From contig NZ_QSNT01000005.1 of assembly GCF_009498525.1 (NCBI RefSeq), forward strand, positions 2,718 through 66,717: 64,000 nt of DNA. The letters are read 5' to 3'. Below are positions 53,840 to 62,654 of the stretch, piece by piece (the first letter of the stretch is position 1; the number at the start of each line of letters is the position of its first letter). Position numbers and translations under genes: made by a program. Under the pieces are notes generated by a model that saw nothing but the letters and a program-made list of their open reading frames with translations, was not told the origin of the DNA and did no database searches. This stretch comes from Rhizobium sp. ICMP 5592 (GTDB taxonomy: Bacteria > Pseudomonadota > Alphaproteobacteria > Rhizobiales > Rhizobiaceae).

Positions 53840-56596
53840 ATGACCAGCCCAAGCAACCCCAAGAAGGGCGCTTTCGCCAGCCGTCCGGCGCTGGCGCGGC
53901 TGGTTGCGGTCAAACGTCTCTTCGCGCGGCTGGTGCTGGTCTCCGAGCAGATCCTACCGCTATTGCTGCTGCCTCTGTCGATCCTTGCGCTTTTCCTTTC
54001 GGCTGGCTGGTTCGGCATCTTCCGCATCGCGCCGGACATGCTGCGGCTCGCCCTGCTGGCTGCTTTCGCGATCGCCTTCGTCGCCGCCTGCATCCCCTTC
54101 CGCCGCCTGCGCTGGCCAACCGTCGGTGAAGCCGACCGGATGCTGGAAGAGCGCAACGGCCTTCCCCACCAGCCGGTCACCGTGCAGGAAGACGAGCCGG
54201 CTTTCGACACGCCCTTTGCCCGTGCGCTGTGGCGGGAACACCAGACCCGCATGGCGGCGCGCATCGCCGCCCTGGACGCCGGCTTCCCCCGCCCGGACAT
54301 TGCCCGCTACGACCGCTTTGCGCTGCGCACCATTCCGGCGCTGCTGCTGGTGACGGCCTTCAGCTTTTCCATGTCCAATAGTGGCGGCTCGCTGAGCGAC
54401 GCCTTCATCGCGCCCGCCATCACGTCGAACAATCCGGATATCCGCGTCGATGCCTGGGTGACGCCGCCTTATTACACCGGCGAAGCGCCGATCTACCTGA
54501 CCGGCAACGCCGCCAATACAGGCGACAGCGTCAACGTCCCGCAATTCTCCGAGCTCACCGTGCGCGTCACCGGCGCCTCTGCGAATGAGAAAGCGCTGTT
54601 CAAGTCCGCCGACAGCGAAACCAGTGCCGAAATCCCCGAACAGGTCGCCGACGCTGGCAAACAGGCACCGGCAAATGGCAACACGACCGTGCCCACCGCC
54701 CAGCCCGTCACCGACACCGCTTCGCCGCCCGCGCCCGGCGCGGCTGCGATGGTTGCCCGCACCCATGTGCTGAAGCTCGAAAAGGGCGGTAAACTGACGG
54801 TCAACGGCAAGTCCTGGTCCTTCAACGTGGTCGTCGACAAGCCGCCGGAAATCACATTCGACGGTATTCCGCACGCCACTACCAACGGCTCGCTCGAAAT
54901 CGGCTTCAAGGTGAAGGACGATTATGGCGTCGAGGAAGCTCGTGCCGAGATCGTGTCCGTCGATGCCGATCCGCGAGCCAAGCCGCTCTATGGCCTGCCG
55001 GAATATAAGCTGGAAATCCCGCGTCGCGACCGCCGTGACGGCAAGGGAATGACGAGCCGCGATCTGACGCAGGATCCGCTTGCCGGCAAGAAGGTGCGAG
55101 TCACCCTCGTCGCACGCGACGGCGCCGGCCAGACCGGCCGCAGCGCACCCTATGAAATGACCCTGCCCTCGCGCAACTTCGGCCAGCCACTTGCCGCCGC
55201 CGTCGCCGAGGAGCGCCAGGTCTTCGCACTCGATACCCGCAAGATGCCGGAGGCGATCGAGCTCAACAAGTCGCTGACGATCCGTCCAGACGAGACAATC
55301 CCCGATCTCGGCAACTACCTGCTGATCAAATCGGCGCTGACACGCATGAAGCTCGCCAGCGGCGATGCCGCGCTGAAGGATACCGCCGATTATCTCTGGC
55401 AGATCGCGCTTGGCATGGAAGACGCGCAGCTGACCGACGCGGAGAAGGCGCTCCGCGACGCGCAGCAGAAGCTCTCCGATGCCCTGCAGCGCAATGCGTC
55501 CGACGCGGAAATCAAGAAATTGATGGACGAGCTGCGCAAGGCGATGGACAACTATATGAAGGAGCTCGCCGAGCGCATGAAGAACATGCCGGCGCAGCCC
55601 AACCAGAAGTCCGCCAATATCCTGCGCCAGCAGGATTTGCAGCGGATGATGGACCAGATCGAGAATCTCGCCCGCTCCGGCAACCGCCAGGCAGCGCAGC
55701 AGATGCTGTCCGAGCTGCAGCAGATGATGAATAACCTGCAGGCAGGCCGCCCGCAGCGCGACCAGAATCAGCAGCAGGGCGAAGCAAACGACAAGATGCG
55801 CCAGCAGATGGACAAGCTTGGCCGCATCCTGCGCGACCAGCAGAAGCTGATGGAACAGACCTTCAAGCTCGACCAGACCATGCGCGACCGCATGCAGCGC
55901 GGCGATCCCAACGAGGACGGCGACGACGCGCTGAACCAGCCCATGCCGGGCCTCGGCGATCCGCAACAACCGGACATGGGCGAGCAGAACCAGAACCGGC
56001 GGCCGGGCCAGAACCAGCAGGGCCAGCAGCAACAGGGTCAGAAGCAAGGCGACAACGAGACGGACGGCATGACCGCCGACCAGTTGCGCGATGCGCTGAA
56101 GCAATTGCGCCAGCAGCAGGATGATCTCGGAAAACAACTCGGCGAGCTGCAGAAGGAACTCGGCTCCATGGGCATGAAGCCGAACCAGAATTACGGCAAG
56201 GCACAGCAGGAGATGAAGGGTGCGGCTGGCGAGCTCGGCCAGGGCAACGGCGAGACCGCCGTGCAAGGCCAGGGCCGTGCGCTCGACGCGCTGCGCAAGG
56301 GCACGCGCGACATGATGAACCAGCTCATGGCGCAGATGCAACAGCAGGGTCAAGGACAGGGCCAACAGCAGGGGCAGGCCGGCCAGGGCAACCAGAACGG
56401 CCGCGATCCGCTCGGTCGTCTGCGCGACGGCAAACCCGGCATATTCGACGAAACCAACGAGAACAAAGTGCCTGATATCATCAAGGCGCAGCGCGCCCGC
56501 GAAATTCTCGACGCCATTCGCGAGCGTCTGAGCAACAATCCGTCACTGTCCGACGAACGGAACTATCTGGAACGCCTGCTCGATATGAGGCAGTAG
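53840..56596 (+). CDS. TIGR02302/DUF4175 family membrane protein
   Basis: A 918-residue alphaproteobacterial protein of unknown function. There are two to three membrane helices in the first 200 residues (about 33-50, 58-80, 163-180), then a large extracytoplasmic part with beta-sandwich-like regions. The last third (about 580-880) is helical and very rich in Gln, Asn, Gly and Met, with a run of QQGQGQGQQQGQ type before the conserved end ERNYLERLLDMRQ. ATG 53840 with GGGGAG upstream is chosen. It stands between lysA and a response regulator gene, and a hairpin follows its stop. Confidence 0.88.
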   Translation: MTSPSNPKKGAFASRPALARLVAVKRLFARLVLVSEQILPLLLLPLSILALFLSAGWFGIFRIAPDMLRLALLAAFAIAFVAACIPFRRLRWPTVGEADRMLEERNGLPHQPVTVQEDEPAFDTPFARALWREHQTRMAARIAALDAGFPRPDIARYDRFALRTIPALLLVTAFSFSMSNSGGSLSDAFIAPAITSNNPDIRVDAWVTPPYYTGEAPIYLTGNAANTGDSVNVPQFSELTVRVTGASANEKALFKSADSETSAEIPEQVADAGKQAPANGNTTVPTAQPVTDTASPPAPGAAAMVARTHVLKLEKGGKLTVNGKSWSFNVVVDKPPEITFDGIPHATTNGSLEIGFKVKDDYGVEEARAEIVSVDADPRAKPLYGLPEYKLEIPRRDRRDGKGMTSRDLTQDPLAGKKVRVTLVARDGAGQTGRSAPYEMTLPSRNFGQPLAAAVAEERQVFALDTRKMPEAIELNKSLTIRPDETIPDLGNYLLIKSALTRMKLASGDAALKDTADYLWQIALGMEDAQLTDAEKALRDAQQKLSDALQRNASDAEIKKLMDELRKAMDNYMKELAERMKNMPAQPNQKSANILRQQDLQRMMDQIENLARSGNRQAAQQMLSELQQMMNNLQAGRPQRDQNQQQGEANDKMRQQMDKLGRILRDQQKLMEQTFKLDQTMRDRMQRGDPNEDGDDALNQPMPGLGDPQQPDMGEQNQNRRPGQNQQGQQQQGQKQGDNETDGMTADQLRDALKQLRQQQDDLGKQLGELQKELGSMGMKPNQNYGKAQQEMKGAAGELGQGNGETAVQGQGRALDALRKGTRDMMNQLMAQMQQQGQGQGQQQGQAGQGNQNGRDPLGRLRDGKPGIFDETNENKVPDIIKAQRAREILDAIRERLSNNPSLSDERNYLERLLDMRQ

Positions 56597-56605
56597 GCTT
56601 GCCTC

Positions 56606-56629
56606 GCCTTCGCCATTATGGGCGAAGGC
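56606..56629. terminator. Bidirectional hairpin between converging genes
   Basis: GCCTTCGCC and GGCGAAGGC form a 9-base-pair stem with a 6-base loop, in the 51-base gap between the TIGR02302 gene and the response regulator gene. T runs are short on both sides, so the strength is uncertain. Confidence 0.45.
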
Positions 56630-56647
56630 CTCCTTCGATGGCGCCGA

Positions 56648-57007
56648 TCAAGCCGCCAGGGCGCGGGCAACGGCCTTGCGGATATCCGGCAGGGCGAAGG
56701 GTTTGGAGACGACATCGACGATCTTTTCCATGAGGTCGTCGGCGCGTTCGCGCTGTTCGGCATAGCCGGTCATCAGCAGGATCTTCATGCCCGGGCAGGT
56801 CGAGGCCGCCTGGTGCGCCAGTTCGATGCCATCCATCACCGGCATGCGAATATCGGAGAGCAGCAGGTCGTAGACGCCCTGCTTCAGTTTTTCCAGACCT
56901 TCGGCGCCGTCGGCCGCCTCTTCGGTCTCGTGGCCATCCAGGCGCAGCGCCCGGGCGACAAAGGTGCGAAGAGAGTCCTCGTCTTCCGTGATCAGAATTC
57001 TTGCCAT
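56648..57007 (-). CDS. Single-domain response regulator (CpdR-like)
   Basis: A 119-residue receiver domain without an output domain. The phospho-acceptor is Asp52 (LLLSDIRMPVMDG), the acidic pair is at residues 8-9, the switch Thr is at about 80, and the conserved Lys is K102 (SKPF). The sequence looks like the CpdR group, which in alphaproteobacteria controls ClpXP-mediated proteolysis through the cell cycle, but single-domain regulators are hard to name with certainty. It converges with the TIGR02302 gene and lies downstream of hpt on the same strand. Confidence 0.9.
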   Translation of the reverse strand: MARILITEDEDSLRTFVARALRLDGHETEEAADGAEGLEKLKQGVYDLLLSDIRMPVMDGIELAHQAASTCPGMKILLMTGYAEQRERADDLMEKIVDVVSKPFALPDIRKAVARALAA

Positions 57008-57187
57008 GGTCTATGCTCCGTGGTCCGTCATGTTCCGAGACCGAAATCACCAGAATTCCGTTTGCGATCGGTAAACAAGAGAGGCGCAATCCCGTCCCGT
57101 GGTTAACGGTTCGTCATCGCTGGAGCATATTGGGACAGCTTGACGGAGCGCCGGGTTAATCTGGAATCGGCGCCCTACGAGCCAAGG

Positions 57188-57736
57188 CTATTCGTCCGCG
57201 TCGCCGGTCACAACACCCACGAAAGGCAATTCACGGAAGGCATAGGCGACGTCCATGCCATAGCCAACGACGAAATAATCGGGGCATTCGAAGCCTACAT
57301 AATCGGCCTCCAGCTCTTCCTGGCGCTTGACGCTCTTGTCGAGCAGTACGGCGAGCGAGACGTGGCGGGCGCCACGCTCATAGAGTAGCTCCTTGGCGAA
57401 ACGCAGGGTCCGCCCAGATTCCAGGATATCGTCGATCAGCAGCACGTCGCGATCTTTCACGTCGCTGTCGATGTCCTTGACGATACGAACGCCCTGGGAC
57501 GTGGTGCCAGCGCCATAGCTCGACAGCGTGATGAATTCGACTTCCGGTGCCAGCCCAGTGTCATGCAGCGCACGCAGCAGGTCGGCGGCAAAGATGAACG
57601 AGCCCTTGAGGATAGCGATGACGAGGAGATCCTTCGTCGGACCGCTGGCGATCTGCTGCGCTAGGACCTTGTTACGCTCGGCGATCTGCTCGGCAGTGAA
57701 AAGCGGCTCGATATTCTTCCCGCGTACGACAGGCAT
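57188..57736 (-). CDS. hpt: Hypoxanthine phosphoribosyltransferase
   Basis: A 182-residue purine-salvage enzyme joining hypoxanthine or guanine to PRPP. The PRPP loop DVLLIDDILESGRT lies near residues 101-114. The substrate-specificity strand is YFVVGYGMDVA near 157-167. The start ATG 57736 (MPVVRGKNIEPLF) is the family N-terminus. A longer frame lacks a ribosome site. It is followed at a distance by the response regulator gene. Confidence 0.95.
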   Translation of the reverse strand: MPVVRGKNIEPLFTAEQIAERNKVLAQQIASGPTKDLLVIAILKGSFIFAADLLRALHDTGLAPEVEFITLSSYGAGTTSQGVRIVKDIDSDVKDRDVLLIDDILESGRTLRFAKELLYERGARHVSLAVLLDKSVKRQEELEADYVGFECPDYFVVGYGMDVAYAFRELPFVGVVTGDADE

Positions 57737-57824
57737 TGATTGGCATGCTCCATGGCTGTGATGCGGTACTTGTCCGCTGATCAAGCCCTAGCCCGTAGCA
57801 CAATCACGAGAGCCGACACACCCC

Positions 57825-58475
57825 CTATGGCATGAAGGAAAGCCGAACATCCGGCGTTTTTCCACCGGGATGCTGCAATCTGGTGGAAAAACCACGGCTT
57901 TCATGCGGCCCGATACGGTCCACGGGCGGGTTCACCACGACGCTGGTCAGCAACTGATCGCCGGAGAAGATATCGGCGCGCACGGGCGACACTGTCAGCG
58001 TTGCGCCTGTCTGGTTCTCGATGATGCCGTTGACGGTGAGCACCCGCATGCCGTTCTCGTCGCGTGGCGTCAGCGTCACGTGGGTAAATTGCAGCGGTTC
58101 GGATGTTGCCTGCGCCGGCGTGCCGGACAATCCGGAAAAGCCGCCGGCAAGACCGAAAACCAGAATCGCGAGCGCCGCGATCAAGGCCACGAAGCTGCGC
58201 CGCGATGCCTGCTGCAGCCATCCCTCGGCAAACCGCAAGCCTGTCATCGCGCGAACGTGAACGCCGCCCGGAGCCGGCCGGAGCTGCGGTCTTGGTCGGG
58301 CACCCTTCTCGTGATTGCCGTTGGCGCGGCCGGGAATGACGGTCACGAACTCGGCGTCGACAATATCCGGCTTCTGCCCGAAACGATGGGATAGTTGCGA
58401 AGCCGCTATGCGTTCGGGCGGAAGCAGGTCATAGACCAGCCCCGCCTGCTGCCGGCGGTGGCGAAAAGCACCCAT
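57825..58475 (-). CDS. DUF3426-like membrane protein
   Basis: A 216-residue protein. The first 75 residues are basic and poorly ordered, one membrane helix lies at about residues 95-115 (FVALIAALAILVFGLAGGFS), and the periplasmic C-terminal domain (about 125-216) has the INGIIENQTGATLTVSPVRADIFSGD pattern of DUF3426/FxLYD-type domains. Relatives upstream of ftsEX in other alphaproteobacteria often start with an MJ0042 zinc ribbon. Here no such Cys motif is seen. It is divergent from ftsE with a 210-base gap. Confidence 0.7.
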   Translation of the reverse strand: MGAFRHRRQQAGLVYDLLPPERIAASQLSHRFGQKPDIVDAEFVTVIPGRANGNHEKGARPRPQLRPAPGGVHVRAMTGLRFAEGWLQQASRRSFVALIAALAILVFGLAGGFSGLSGTPAQATSEPLQFTHVTLTPRDENGMRVLTVNGIIENQTGATLTVSPVRADIFSGDQLLTSVVVNPPVDRIGPHESRGFSTRLQHPGGKTPDVRLSFMP

Positions 58476-58685
58476 GACGACCTCCCTTTCCGGTGATCCA
58501 CATGGTTTCCACGCCCATCTGAATTCTGGGCATTGAAACGAATCCTGCCCAGTCGTAAATTTTAATGGTTAATGCTTCGCAAAGACCGCCATGAATGGGG
58601 CGCCTTCCCAGCAAAATTTACCGTCCGTTAACGCAATTGGTTAACAAGTCGCCTGATTGAACACCGCGGAAGACTGGACTGCCCG

Positions 58686-59345
58686 TTGATCCATTTTGAG
58701 AACGTCGGTTTGCGCTATGGCATGGGTCCGGAAATCCTCCGCGACCTGACCTTCGACATTCCGAGGAAATCGTTCCAGTTCCTGACAGGCCCCTCCGGCG
58801 CCGGCAAGACGACCTTGCTGCGCCTGCTGTTCATGTCGCTGCAGCCGACCCGAGGGCTGATCCGCATGTTCGACCGCGAGATTTCCTCGATCCCGCGAAA
58901 CGAGCTGCCGCTGCTGCGCCGCCGCGTCGGCATCGTCTTTCAGGATTTCCGCCTGCTCGATCACCTGACGACCTACGAGAATGTCGCCCTGCCCCTGCGC
59001 GTGCGCGGCAAGGATGAGAGCTCCTATCGCAACGATGTGCTGGAATTGCTGAAATGGGTCGGTCTCGGCGAGCGCATCAATGTGCTGCCGCCGGTGCTGT
59101 CGGGCGGCGAGAAGCAGCGCGCCGCCATTGCCCGCGCGCTGATCGACCGGCCCGAAATCCTGCTTGCCGACGAGCCGACCGGCAACGTCGATCCGCCAAT
59201 GGCGCGCCGCCTGCTCAACCTGTTTCTCGAGCTCAATCGCCTCGGCACGGCCGTCGTCATCGCCACGCACGACCTGACGCTGATGGATCAGGTCGAAGCT
59301 CGGCGCATGATCCTGTCGGGAGGGCATCTCGATATCTATGACTGA
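58686..59345 (+). CDS. ftsE: Cell division ATP-binding protein FtsE
   Basis: A 219-residue ABC ATPase. Walker A is GPSGAGKTT (about residues 37-45), the signature LSGGEKQRAAIARAL near 138-152, and Walker B ILLADEPTGNVD follows. With FtsX it controls periplasmic peptidoglycan hydrolases at the division site. The start is TTG 58686, giving the family N-terminus MIHFENVGLRYG. Only a weak GGA lies upstream, so translation may be tuned low. Its end overlaps ftsX by eight bases. Confidence 0.95.
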   Translation: MIHFENVGLRYGMGPEILRDLTFDIPRKSFQFLTGPSGAGKTTLLRLLFMSLQPTRGLIRMFDREISSIPRNELPLLRRRVGIVFQDFRLLDHLTTYENVALPLRVRGKDESSYRNDVLELLKWVGLGERINVLPPVLSGGEKQRAAIARALIDRPEILLADEPTGNVDPPMARRLLNLFLELNRLGTAVVIATHDLTLMDQVEARRMILSGGHLDIYD

Positions 59346-60381
59346 GCCCACACCCCGAAGGAGCCCGGCCAACGCAAGGGCTGCCGGCAACACCGAAAGA
59401 CCCACTACGCCGCCGGAGAAGAGACGGCCGGAGATGCGCGTGCGCCCGACAGGGCCGATCGTGCCCTCTTCCAACATCCAGGGGAATGCCCTGATCGTCG
59501 TCATCGCCATCATGGCGTTCCTCGCCTGCCTGACGCTCGGCGCCGTCAGCATGGTGCGCTCGACGGCGGCAAGCTGGGAGAGCCAGATCGCCCGCGAGAT
59601 CACCATCCAGATCAAGCCGGACGACAATCTCGACATGGACAAGGCGCTCACCAGCGCCCGCGATATCGCGCTTGGCTTCGTCGGCACGAAAAGCGGCCAG
59701 ATCGTCGATGAAGCAGCAACCGCCCGCCTGCTCGAACCCTGGCTCGGCTCCGGCCTCGACCTCAAGGAACTGCCCGTTCCGCGCCTGGTGATCATCACCA
59801 TCGACGAGACGCATCCGCCGGACTTCGAGGCGATGCGCGGCCTTCTGAAGAGCGAGATACCGCAAGCAACGCTGGACGACCATCGCACCTGGGTCGACCG
59901 GCTGGTCTCCATGGCGCACACCACCGTCCTCATCGGCACCGGCGTCCTGCTATTGGTCTTCACCGCCATGGTGCTGACTGTGGTCTTCGCCACCCGCGGC
60001 GCGCTCTCGGGCAATCGCCACATCGTCGAGGTTCTGCATTTCGTCGGCGCCGAGAGCACGTTCGTCGCCACCGAGTTTCAGAAACATTTTTTGAAGATCA
60101 GCCTGAAGGGCTCCGCCGCCGGCAGTGCGCTTGCCGCCCTGTTCTTCGCCACCGCCGGCCTTCTGCAACGAAGCACGATCGCCACGCCGCAGACCGACCA
60201 GGCGACCGCCCTCTTCGGCACGTTCTCGGTCGGCACCCTTGGCTATCTTGGCATCCTTGCGACCATGCTTATCATCGCCTTGCTCACCACAGTCACGGCG
60301 CGCTTCACCGTCATGCGTACGATCGACGAGATCGATTTGGTTCGTTCCGACCCAGGAAGGACCGAAAATGTACAGAATTGA
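59338..60381 (+). CDS. ftsX: Cell division protein FtsX (ABC permease)
   Basis: A 347-residue partner of FtsE. A long disordered Pro/Arg-rich N-terminus of about 50 residues precedes the first helix (about 51-70, ALIVVIAIMAFLACLTLGAV). A periplasmic domain of about 120 residues follows, then three more helices (about 195-218, 255-275, 290-320). This is the usual four-helix FtsX fold. The ATG lies inside the end of ftsE, so the subunits are translationally coupled. The YdcF gene starts 69 bases on. Confidence 0.94.
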   Translation: MTEPTPRRSPANARAAGNTERPTTPPEKRRPEMRVRPTGPIVPSSNIQGNALIVVIAIMAFLACLTLGAVSMVRSTAASWESQIAREITIQIKPDDNLDMDKALTSARDIALGFVGTKSGQIVDEAATARLLEPWLGSGLDLKELPVPRLVIITIDETHPPDFEAMRGLLKSEIPQATLDDHRTWVDRLVSMAHTTVLIGTGVLLLVFTAMVLTVVFATRGALSGNRHIVEVLHFVGAESTFVATEFQKHFLKISLKGSAAGSALAALFFATAGLLQRSTIATPQTDQATALFGTFSVGTLGYLGILATMLIIALLTTVTARFTVMRTIDEIDLVRSDPGRTENVQN

Positions 60382-60450
60382 CGCTCTGATAATTATTTTT
60401 TACGGGTCGATGGCCCGTTCCTTGCCGCATTTCGCGTATAATAACGAATC

Positions 60451-61173
60451 ATGAGCATGGACCTGACGACTCGCAAGGCTGTGAGTTCTCAATCGTTGTG
60501 GGAGCGCTTCCACAGCGACAGGCCAGTGCGGCGCAGCTTTTTCCGCCGTTTTCTGCGCTGGGGCGGCTTCGCCTTCGTCTTTCTTGTCGCCATCGTTTTC
60601 GGCGGCTTCCTGCATTTTGCCGATTCGATCACCACATTGAAGCCACCGCTGGAGCCGAAGGCGGATGCCATCATCGTGCTGACCGGCGGCTACCAGCGGA
60701 TAGACCAGGCCGTGGAACTGCTGCGCACCGGCGCCGGCAACCGGCTCCTGATCTCCGGCGCACATCCGACGACCACGCCCTCGCAAATCCGCAAGCTGAC
60801 GCAGAGCCCCGCCAACCTCTTCAATTGCTGCGTCGATATCGGCTATGACGCCATCGACACCATCGGCAATGCCCGAGAGGCGGCAAAATGGATCCATGCC
60901 AAGGGTTATAAAAGCATACTAGTGGTGACCAACAACTATCACATGCCGCGCAGCCTGGCCGAGCTGAAGTATGTCGATCCAGGCACGGACTTCATTCCCT
61001 ATCCGGTGGTCAATTCCGACCTCAAGACCAAGAACTGGTTCACGGACCCCAACGCGCTGCGCACCATGATCTATGAATACGCGAAGGTTCTTCTCGCCGG
61101 CGCGCGCAATATCACCGGTCTCGGGCGGCCGCTCGGCCTGCGCTCGCAAGAACAGAGCGACGATCCGGACTGA
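60451..61173 (+). CDS. YdcF family protein (DUF218, SanA/ElyC-like)
   Basis: A 240-residue inner-membrane protein with one anchor at about residues 33-55 and a DUF218 domain facing the periplasm. The domain has DAIIVLTGGYQRIDQAVELL near 72-91 and the VTNNYHMPRSL segment near 159-169. Homologues affect envelope-precursor metabolism and vancomycin sensitivity. It stands between ftsX and plsC. A TATAAT at 60437-60442 lies too close to the start to be a normal promoter, so it is probably read through from ftsEX. Confidence 0.88.
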   Translation: MSMDLTTRKAVSSQSLWERFHSDRPVRRSFFRRFLRWGGFAFVFLVAIVFGGFLHFADSITTLKPPLEPKADAIIVLTGGYQRIDQAVELLRTGAGNRLLISGAHPTTTPSQIRKLTQSPANLFNCCVDIGYDAIDTIGNAREAAKWIHAKGYKSILVVTNNYHMPRSLAELKYVDPGTDFIPYPVVNSDLKTKNWFTDPNALRTMIYEYAKVLLAGARNITGLGRPLGLRSQEQSDDPD

Positions 61174-61272
61174 GATGCCGGGGTGGCGCGCGGGCCGACT
61201 TTTTATTGGCAGCGTAATCGTGTAGGCAAGGCTTCGGATGCCGTCGCAAGCCGGCGTATTGGGAAAGCCTTG

Positions 61273-62073
61273 ATGATCACGCTGCGTTCGATCCTGTTCA
61301 ATATTGCCTTCTATGCCAATCTGATTATTCGCATGATCGTGCTCACGCCGATCTATTTCCTGATGCCGCGCAAGGCCGCCTATGCGATCCCCAAGGCCTG
61401 GGCAAAATCCAGCGTCTGGCTGATGGAAAAGATCGTCGGCACCACCTTCGAGATCGAAGGCCTGGAGAACATCCCCAAGGGCAGCTTCATCTTCGCGCCG
61501 AAGCATCAGTCCTTCTGGGATACCTTCGCGCTGCTGCCCTATCTCGACGATCCGGTCTATATCCTGAAGCGCGAGCTGATGTGGATTCCGCTGTTCGGCT
61601 GGTATGCGAAGAAGCAGCGCATGATCCCGGTCGACCGCAGCGCCCGCGGCAAGGTGATGTTCGACGTGCTGAAACGCACGCGCGAAGAACTCTCGACCGG
61701 CCGCCAGTTGATCATCTACCCCGAGGGAACCCGCCGGCCGCCGGGTGCCGAACCGGTCTACAAATACGGCATCGCCCGCATGTATCGCGATCTCGACATT
61801 CCGGTGGTCGCGGTTGCCATGCATCCCGGCCTGTTCTGGCCACGCCGCACCTTCCGCAAATATCCGGGTCACTTCAAGGTCCGCATCCTGCCGCCGATCC
61901 AGCCGGGCATGGACCCCGACGCCTTCTTCGAGCGGCTGGTTCAGGAAACGGAAAAGGCAAGCGACGAGCTGCTGGTGGAAACCATCGCCAGCAACCCGGA
62001 TCTGCCCGTGCCGCCAACCGCCGCGCAACGTCTGGCGGACATCGGCAAGGCCAAGGTGGCGACAGCGGTTTAA
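61273..62073 (+). CDS. plsC: 1-acyl-sn-glycerol-3-phosphate acyltransferase
   Basis: A 266-residue membrane enzyme that makes phosphatidic acid from lysophosphatidic acid. The catalytic HX4D is HQSFWD near residues 78-83 and the glycerol-3-phosphate site is YPEGTRRPPG near 155-164. One N-terminal helix (about 8-32) anchors it. ATG 61273 gives the family start MITLRSILF. A longer frame from 61183 is not supported. Its stop shares bases with the stop of the converging ChaC-like gene. Confidence 0.94.
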   Translation: MITLRSILFNIAFYANLIIRMIVLTPIYFLMPRKAAYAIPKAWAKSSVWLMEKIVGTTFEIEGLENIPKGSFIFAPKHQSFWDTFALLPYLDDPVYILKRELMWIPLFGWYAKKQRMIPVDRSARGKVMFDVLKRTREELSTGRQLIIYPEGTRRPPGAEPVYKYGIARMYRDLDIPVVAVAMHPGLFWPRRTFRKYPGHFKVRILPPIQPGMDPDAFFERLVQETEKASDELLVETIASNPDLPVPPTAAQRLADIGKAKVATAV

Positions 62074-62603
62074 GACGCGTCCCGCATCCGCTCGATCTCG
62101 CCGGCAACCTGCTCCAGCCATTGGTCTCGAATGCCCATCTCCCGCAGATGCGACAGCGTATTGAAGACATAGGCATCGTTCGGACCGGACTGACCGATCG
62201 CCGATTCGACGATATGGGCCGCATCGATGGCGTCCAGACCGCCTGCATATTGCTTGTGGTCACGGTCGACAATGTAGGCGACGGCGGTCACCCGCCGACC
62301 ATCGGCAAGACGAATCGGCAGCGTCCTTTCCAGATAGACATGGGTGACCAGCTCTCGCTCGCGCAGATAGGTCAGCACCTCGTCCCATTCGGCGGCCGCG
62401 ACGCGAAACGCCATGCCGCGGCAGGACCCGCCTCGATCGAGACCCAGCACCAGGCCGGGGCTCGCCTCCGTGCCGCGATGGACCCAGGAATGGACGCAAA
62501 GGGAGCGGCGATAGCCGAAAATCAGCGCCTCTGATTTTTCAACATGGCTAAACCCCGGATTCCACATGAGCGATCCGTAGCCAAATACCCAAAATTCGTC
62601 CAT
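62070..62603 (-). CDS. Gamma-glutamylcyclotransferase (ChaC-like)
   Basis: A 177-residue enzyme of the ChaC branch, which breaks down glutathione to 5-oxoproline and Cys-Gly. The N-terminal FGYGSLMWNPGF (about residues 7-18) is the substrate-loop signature, and the VHRGTEASPGLVLGL segment follows. The start ATG 62603 gives MDEFWVFGYGS; an ATG four codons earlier is possible. It converges with plsC with a four-base overlap and is divergent from the DUF2125 gene. Confidence 0.9.
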   Translation of the reverse strand: MDEFWVFGYGSLMWNPGFSHVEKSEALIFGYRRSLCVHSWVHRGTEASPGLVLGLDRGGSCRGMAFRVAAAEWDEVLTYLRERELVTHVYLERTLPIRLADGRRVTAVAYIVDRDHKQYAGGLDAIDAAHIVESAIGQSGPNDAYVFNTLSHLREMGIRDQWLEQVAGEIERMRDAS

Positions 62604-62654
62604 ATCCAACGCCAAATCATTGTGACCACATCAGTTCAACCATTGGAGAACAAC

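Noticed and set aside
53960..56365. An 801-codon minus-strand frame opposite the TIGR02302 gene
   Set aside because: A Leu/Gln/His-rich shadow of the Gln-rich coding strand without start signals.
60437..60442. TATAAT as a promoter for the YdcF gene
   Set aside because: It ends nine bases before the start codon and no -35 sits 16-18 bases upstream, so a normal promoter is unlikely.
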